Source of the DNA: Xenoacremonium recifei
Lineage: Eukaryota > Ascomycota > Sordariomycetes > Hypocreales > Nectriaceae
NCBI GenBank assembly: GCA_012184525.1
Contig: WOFQ01000154.1
Span: 1 to 22,259, forward strand
Direction: 5' to 3'
DNA length: 22,259 bases
Below the pieces are notes generated by a model, which worked only from the letters and a program-made list of their open reading frames with translations, was not told the origin of the DNA and did no database searches. Below are positions 18,664-22,259 of the stretch, in pieces (positions within the stretch are counted from its first letter, which is position 1; each line of letters begins with the position of its first letter). Position numbers and translations under genes: made by a program.

Positions 18664-19045
18664 ATGGCACATTTGAAATCTGGTATTAAAGAGATCATTC
18701 CATTTATTCATAAGCCCGGGAGGTGTCAAAATTGCTGTGAAAGCTCGCGAGCAACTTAGGTGGAATTCGATTGGACTAGCTAAGAATACGAGGACGTATA
18801 CTGGTAATTCTTTCACTTTCCAGACAACATTCACGTTCAACGACTCTAATTCGAAGAAAATTTTCACTAACAAGGCTATACATACGAAACTCCAGCAGGT
18901 ACACAGTTCGTGAATAATTCAGTCTTCCTTACATTGAAAAGAAATATGACTTGGCATTGCTACTAGATTTAGCCCTCATCCCTGTCTCTAGCCGCTTGTT
19001 AGATGAGCACAGCAGGGGTGTTGACAATCTTCTAGATAGCAAGTT
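18664..19045. other. Intergenic, no gene seen
   Basis: A 382-bp gap between the convergent P450 relic and the arylsulfatase. The minus-strand open frame across 18571-18873 is antisense to the relic's end and shows no family features. Confidence 0.45.
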
Positions 19046-20716
19046 CTAATTGCCCATTATCGCTCCCTTTGAGAAGTCGACCTCGAACATGCCCGTGGAA
19101 GCGTAGTACTTGTCCCACTCTAGCATCAAGTCGTTCATGACCGCTGTCTCTTCCGTTGATAGATCGTGCAGCTCACCGGGGTCTTTTTCAAGGTTAAATA
19201 GCTGCCAAGCTCCAGTTCCCCGAGGAGGGTTTATGAGCACTGCCTTCCAGGGCCCACGGCGGATGGCCCTCAATCCGAATAGCTCCCATCCAGTAACGTC
19301 AAGCTTGGAGTCATAGACATACTCTGATTGCGACGCAAGATACGGAACCCAAGATTTACCGCGAATCGGTACTATAGGTCTGTCGTGGAAAGTACATTCT
19401 GGGGACGGGATACCGGCGATATCAAGAAAGGTAGGGAGAATGTCCATGACGGTTGTAAAACAATGGCTAATGCCACCGCTGCTTGCAAGGGGAAGCTTCG
19501 GATACCGTACTATGCAAGGGCATCGGATCCCGCCTTCTGTAATCCATCCTTTAAAACCGCGACTGGGTGCAGTAGCAGCTAGAGCCCAACGAGGTCCATA
19601 CCAGGTAAAGGATGTAGCATTCCCAATGTTGTCCACGGAGTTGTCGTAGTAGTGTTGGATAATATCATAGATATTTGCTCCGCCAATCATAGGGGCTGCC
19701 TCGAGAAGGACCCCCTCTGCGCCATTATCGGAAATGAAGACAATGAAAGTATTATCCAGTTCATCTGTCTCCTCCAGCTTGTCAAGCAGTACACCGATGT
19801 GCTTATCCATGCAATCAACCATAGCAGCATACGTCTCCATCTTGCGAGCCGACTCGGCCCTTTCGGTATCGTTCATTTCCGACCATCTTTTTGTACCAGC
19901 AACCATTGGTGCGGGTTCAATATCTTGTGGTACGAGGCCAAGCTTCTGGAGCTGCCTCAAACGATCCAAGCGAAGTTGTTCGGGTCCTCGGTCATACACA
20001 CCCCGATATTTCTCGATGATATCTCGTGGAGCTTGAAGCGGCCAATGCGGTGCCGTAAAAGGTAGATAGGCAAAGAATGGCTGCTCTTTCTCATGCGGGG
20101 TGCGTTTCTCGAGAAACTCGATCATGCGATTAGTGAAATATTCTGATGAGTAGAAGTCCTTTGGTAAATCTGTTTTTCGGTCTATAAATTTGTCGTCCTC
20201 CATCCAGAAACCATTGCTGTTAAAAAAAGGGAGTTTTACAGCATTTCCCTCTAATTGAGGTTCGTGATTGAAATGATTGTTACCTCCTGGTAGTAGTGTG
20301 ATGCAATGTTTGAACCCTCTTGCTGAAGGAGAGAGCTCCTTTTTCATGCCCAGATGCCATTTCCCAGACATGAGGGTTAAGTAACCCGCATCTTGCAAGA
20401 TCTCTGAAAGCGCTGCCACACGAAAGTTGAGATAGCCTTCGTAACCGGGGCGGTTTTTGTACTGGTCCGGGTTGCTAGTAAACATTTGTTCTGCCATTTG
20501 TCCTAACCCTGCGATATGATTGTCCGTCCCTGACAGCAACATCGCTCTAGTTGGGGAGCAGGCCGAGGCGGTATGGAAATCGGTCATACGAAGCCCTTCC
20601 TTAGCGAGACGATCCAACGAAGGAGTCGAGATTTCTGAGCCATAAGGACCTGTGTCGCTGAACCCAAGGTCATCAGCGACTATGAGCAGAAAATTGGGTT
20701 TCTTGGTGTTTGACAT
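19046..20716 (-). CDS. Arylsulfatase (type I, formylglycine-dependent, AtsA-like)
   Basis: An intronless frame of 556 residues from the ATG at 20716, the usual length of AtsA-type sulfatases. The sulfatase signature CSPTR is at 53-57, where C53 is the residue normally oxidised to formylglycine, followed by AMLLSGTDNHIAGLG. Metal and sulfate ligands are visible: D15-D16 (VADDLG), D330-N331 (ISDNGAEG), GKWHLG (118-123), H224 (TAPHWP) and K389 (GFKGWITEGG). The enzyme should hydrolyse sulfate esters to free sulfate. There is no obvious signal peptide (it starts MSNTKKPNFLLIVADD), so a cytosolic location is likely. Fungal sulfatases of this type are commonly expressed under sulfur limitation. It is divergently placed from any right-hand gene and convergent with the P450 relic. 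It may be a resident or horizontally acquired gene unrelated to the oxygenases. Confidence 0.93.
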   Translation of the reverse strand: MSNTKKPNFLLIVADDLGFSDTGPYGSEISTPSLDRLAKEGLRMTDFHTASACSPTRAMLLSGTDNHIAGLGQMAEQMFTSNPDQYKNRPGYEGYLNFRVAALSEILQDAGYLTLMSGKWHLGMKKELSPSARGFKHCITLLPGGNNHFNHEPQLEGNAVKLPFFNSNGFWMEDDKFIDRKTDLPKDFYSSEYFTNRMIEFLEKRTPHEKEQPFFAYLPFTAPHWPLQAPRDIIEKYRGVYDRGPEQLRLDRLRQLQKLGLVPQDIEPAPMVAGTKRWSEMNDTERAESARKMETYAAMVDCMDKHIGVLLDKLEETDELDNTFIVFISDNGAEGVLLEAAPMIGGANIYDIIQHYYDNSVDNIGNATSFTWYGPRWALAATAPSRGFKGWITEGGIRCPCIVRYPKLPLASSGGISHCFTTVMDILPTFLDIAGIPSPECTFHDRPIVPIRGKSWVPYLASQSEYVYDSKLDVTGWELFGLRAIRRGPWKAVLINPPRGTGAWQLFNLEKDPGELHDLSTEETAVMNDLMLEWDKYYASTGMFEVDFSKGAIMGN

Positions 20717-21530
20717 TTTTGTGTTTGCCTCAACAATCGTGGAAAGCGGTTAGCGGTAGTAAGATCCAAAACAACAAGAAAGCAGCTATGGAAGTAATGA
20801 ATAAGTGGCTGAATAACCGACCAATCCCAAGAATTGCTGCCAGTCAGCTATATAACTTAAGATCCGGGGTAGATGGTTACATAGTCGGGGTCAAGGAACG
20901 ATCCCGCCCACATCCCGGCGGGCCCCCGGAGGTCCACATCCCCGAGGCGAAATTTCTAGCTGTAACATTCGGGGCTTGTAACCCCCAAACAATATTAGTA
21001 TTAGTTCACTACCCTACATTAACAATGACAAAATGAACTGTAGTAGTTGTGCAGCACGATGGCGAATTGTCGAGATGATGATTCCCTACGTCGTGCTCCT
21101 CATCAGAGAAGTCTGTTTCAGACTCGCCATCAGAGATCTAGACGGCGAGGATTGTGGATGCTCCAGAAGCCAAGGCGGGATCTTCATCGCGTAGAACGTC
21201 TCCATGACTAAATGAAGGGAGGCGGTGCGGTGAACTCTGCTGTTCAGCACCGGAGGCCATCAAATTCCTATTGAAATAGTTGAATGATTGCAAGCCAAGA
21301 CGTAAGGGGAGTGATTGTTCCAGGTGCATGGGAAAACGAGGATGAGCGGACATCGTCGGGCTTATATGCTTGAAACTCAGCCGCAGAACGCCTGTGCCCC
21401 ATTACAATCCTCACCCAATGCTTCCCGCCGTCTCCCATTGCTCTCCGAGACCAGGGCCGGACTGACAGAGGAGGCGGACGCATAATCTCCTCTCCCCAGT
21501 ACCGACCTTATCCTAATCGCTGCCCATACT
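20717..21530. other. Arylsulfatase promoter and intergenic region
   Basis: A TATATAG-type box (minus strand, 20848-20855) lies about 135 bp upstream of the sulfatase ATG, with a CCAAT (plus orientation) at 20821. GC-rich sequence follows at about 20885-20945. Open frames 20710-21036 (+) and 21138-21483 (-) show no recognisable motif and are not called genes. Confidence 0.4.
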
Positions 21531-21569
21531 AGATGACTAATTCTATCCTCTAGTATATGACTCCCGCCA

Positions 21570-21800
21570 TGTAGCAGCTTTATATAATATATAATAAGCT
21601 CTACTTATCTTAATTAAATATTAATAATAAGCTTAAATAAATCCTGAAAAAAAATTATTATTTAATACTTTAAATAATATTTAATATCCTTTTTAATAGA
21701 AATATACATTAAGTATTAGTTATATCTAGTAATATATAATTAAATTATAGTTACTAAATTATAATTAATAGCTGAGCAATTCCAAAGGAGTATTCTAATA
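21570..21800. other. AT-rich island, probably mutated repeat DNA
   Basis: A sharp change to very AT-rich sequence dominated by TA, AAT and TTAA strings, with almost no C or G for about 200 bp and no coding potential. Such blocks are typical of repeat-induced point mutation acting on old transposons, or of AT isochores. The original element cannot be recognised. Confidence 0.6.
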
Positions 21801-22065
21801 AGGTGCTGAACCCCAGTCTATATACTTAAATATAACTGATAATGCTTATATTTTCCGTTATAATTATCACCGCGCTCACCCTTGCGGCCGTGAGCGTGGT
21901 GGATCACATGCGTGACACGTGATTAATAACGGCATGTCCGACATAGGTCGTGACATATACATAGCTCACTGGTAATCTATGCGGCTTACCGTGACCTTAT
22001 ATATCGGCGGGTGATCTATATTACATATGTCTCTGCATGTGATTTATTATATCAGGCCCGGCAGT

Positions 22066-22110
22066 GGGTCATGACACAGTGGGTTGTGACACTTAGGTTG
22101 TGACACTGGT
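22066..22110 (+). repeat. Three imperfect 15-bp tandem repeats
   Basis: Units at 22066-22080 (GGGTCATGACACAGT), 22081-22095 (GGGTTGTGACACTTA) and 22096-22110 (GGTTGTGACACTGGT) share a GGTYRTGACAC core. A related string, AGGTCGTGACATATA, occurs at 21945-21959. Short subterminal repeats like these occur inside the ends of fungal Tc1/mariner (pogo/Fot) elements, but no terminal inverted repeat or transposase is inside the window. Confidence 0.5.
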
Positions 22111-22146
22111 ATGCTGATCCTATATTACAGCTAACGCGGTTGACAT

Positions 22147-22176
22147 GCGAGCGAACCACACAAGCGAGCGAACCAC
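22147..22176 (+). repeat. Direct repeat of GCGAGCGAACCAC
   Basis: The 13-mer occurs at 22147-22159 and again at 22164-22176, 17 bp start to start. It follows the 15-bp tandem repeats and precedes a C/A-rich stretch (CAATTACAACACAACAACAC) that looks like a 5' leader. Together they may be the subterminal region of a mobile element or a promoter whose gene lies to the right. Confidence 0.5.
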
Positions 22177-22259
22177 TTTCCCCTACTCTCCGCCTATAAT
22201 CCTCAATTACAACACAACAACACAAAAAATCTATTCAGAGTTACTAGAACTAGATTCTC

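Noticed and set aside
21138..21483. Two overlapping 71-codon minus-strand open frames
   Set aside because: No domain, low complexity, adjacent to AT-rich DNA; likely chance.
1..22259. CRISPR array, rRNA operon or prokaryotic operon features
   Set aside because: Spliced fungal genes throughout; no regularly spaced repeat array or rRNA-like sequence seen.

Overview
The window looks like nuclear DNA of a filamentous ascomycete (Pezizomycotina). The reasons are short spliceosomal introns of about 50-70 nt with GT/AG ends and CTAAC-type branch sites, Zn2Cys6 regulators, a HET-type gene remnant, fungal cytochrome P450s, two MFS sugar porters, and an AT-rich stretch of the kind left by repeat-induced mutation. 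A genus cannot be named from the sequence alone; the gene families are typical of Eurotiomycetes such as Aspergillus, Penicillium and Talaromyces (inference).

Layout. 1-54: the edge of a tRNA or tRNA-like element with a perfect Pol III B box. 728-1984 (+): an intronless FAD-dependent monooxygenase. 2519-3985 (-): a 5'-truncated HET-family gene broken by one in-frame TGA. 4.2-5.4 kb: no gene seen. 5471-7197 (+): a Zn2Cys6 regulator with two complete Cys6 zinc clusters in tandem. 7541-8662 (+): a phytanoyl-CoA-dioxygenase-type Fe(II)/2-oxoglutarate oxygenase. 9419-11154 (+): a five-exon MFS sugar-porter-type transporter. 11293-12382 (-): the C-terminal half of a second fungal transcription factor, with its introns intact but no N-terminus. 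12446-14083 (-): an intact four-exon cytochrome P450. 14991-16777 (-): a second MFS sugar porter. 17938-18663 (+): a P450 relic with three in-frame stops. 19046-20716 (-): an intronless arylsulfatase with a CSPTR active site. 20.7-22.3 kb: a promoter, a strongly AT-rich island and short repeats that may mark the edge of a mobile element.

How the genes may work together. An FAD monooxygenase, a 2OG oxygenase, a P450, two transporters and a pathway-type regulator within 16 kb resemble the tailoring, transport and control part of a metabolic gene cluster. No backbone enzyme (PKS, NRPS, terpene cyclase, prenyltransferase) lies in the window, so it may be part of a larger cluster, an eroding cluster, or a catabolic cluster. 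The best regulatory clue is a repeated element, AAATCCCGTCG. It occurs three times at 19-20 bp spacing upstream of the first transporter and twice, in opposite orientations, upstream of the dioxygenase. It is a candidate binding site for the double-zinc-cluster regulator encoded next door.

Decay is visible in four places (HET gene, truncated regulator, P450 relic, AT-rich island), so the locus is a mosaic of intact and dying genes. All exon structures were inferred by eye from splice signals, reading phase and family resemblance, with no RNA data.
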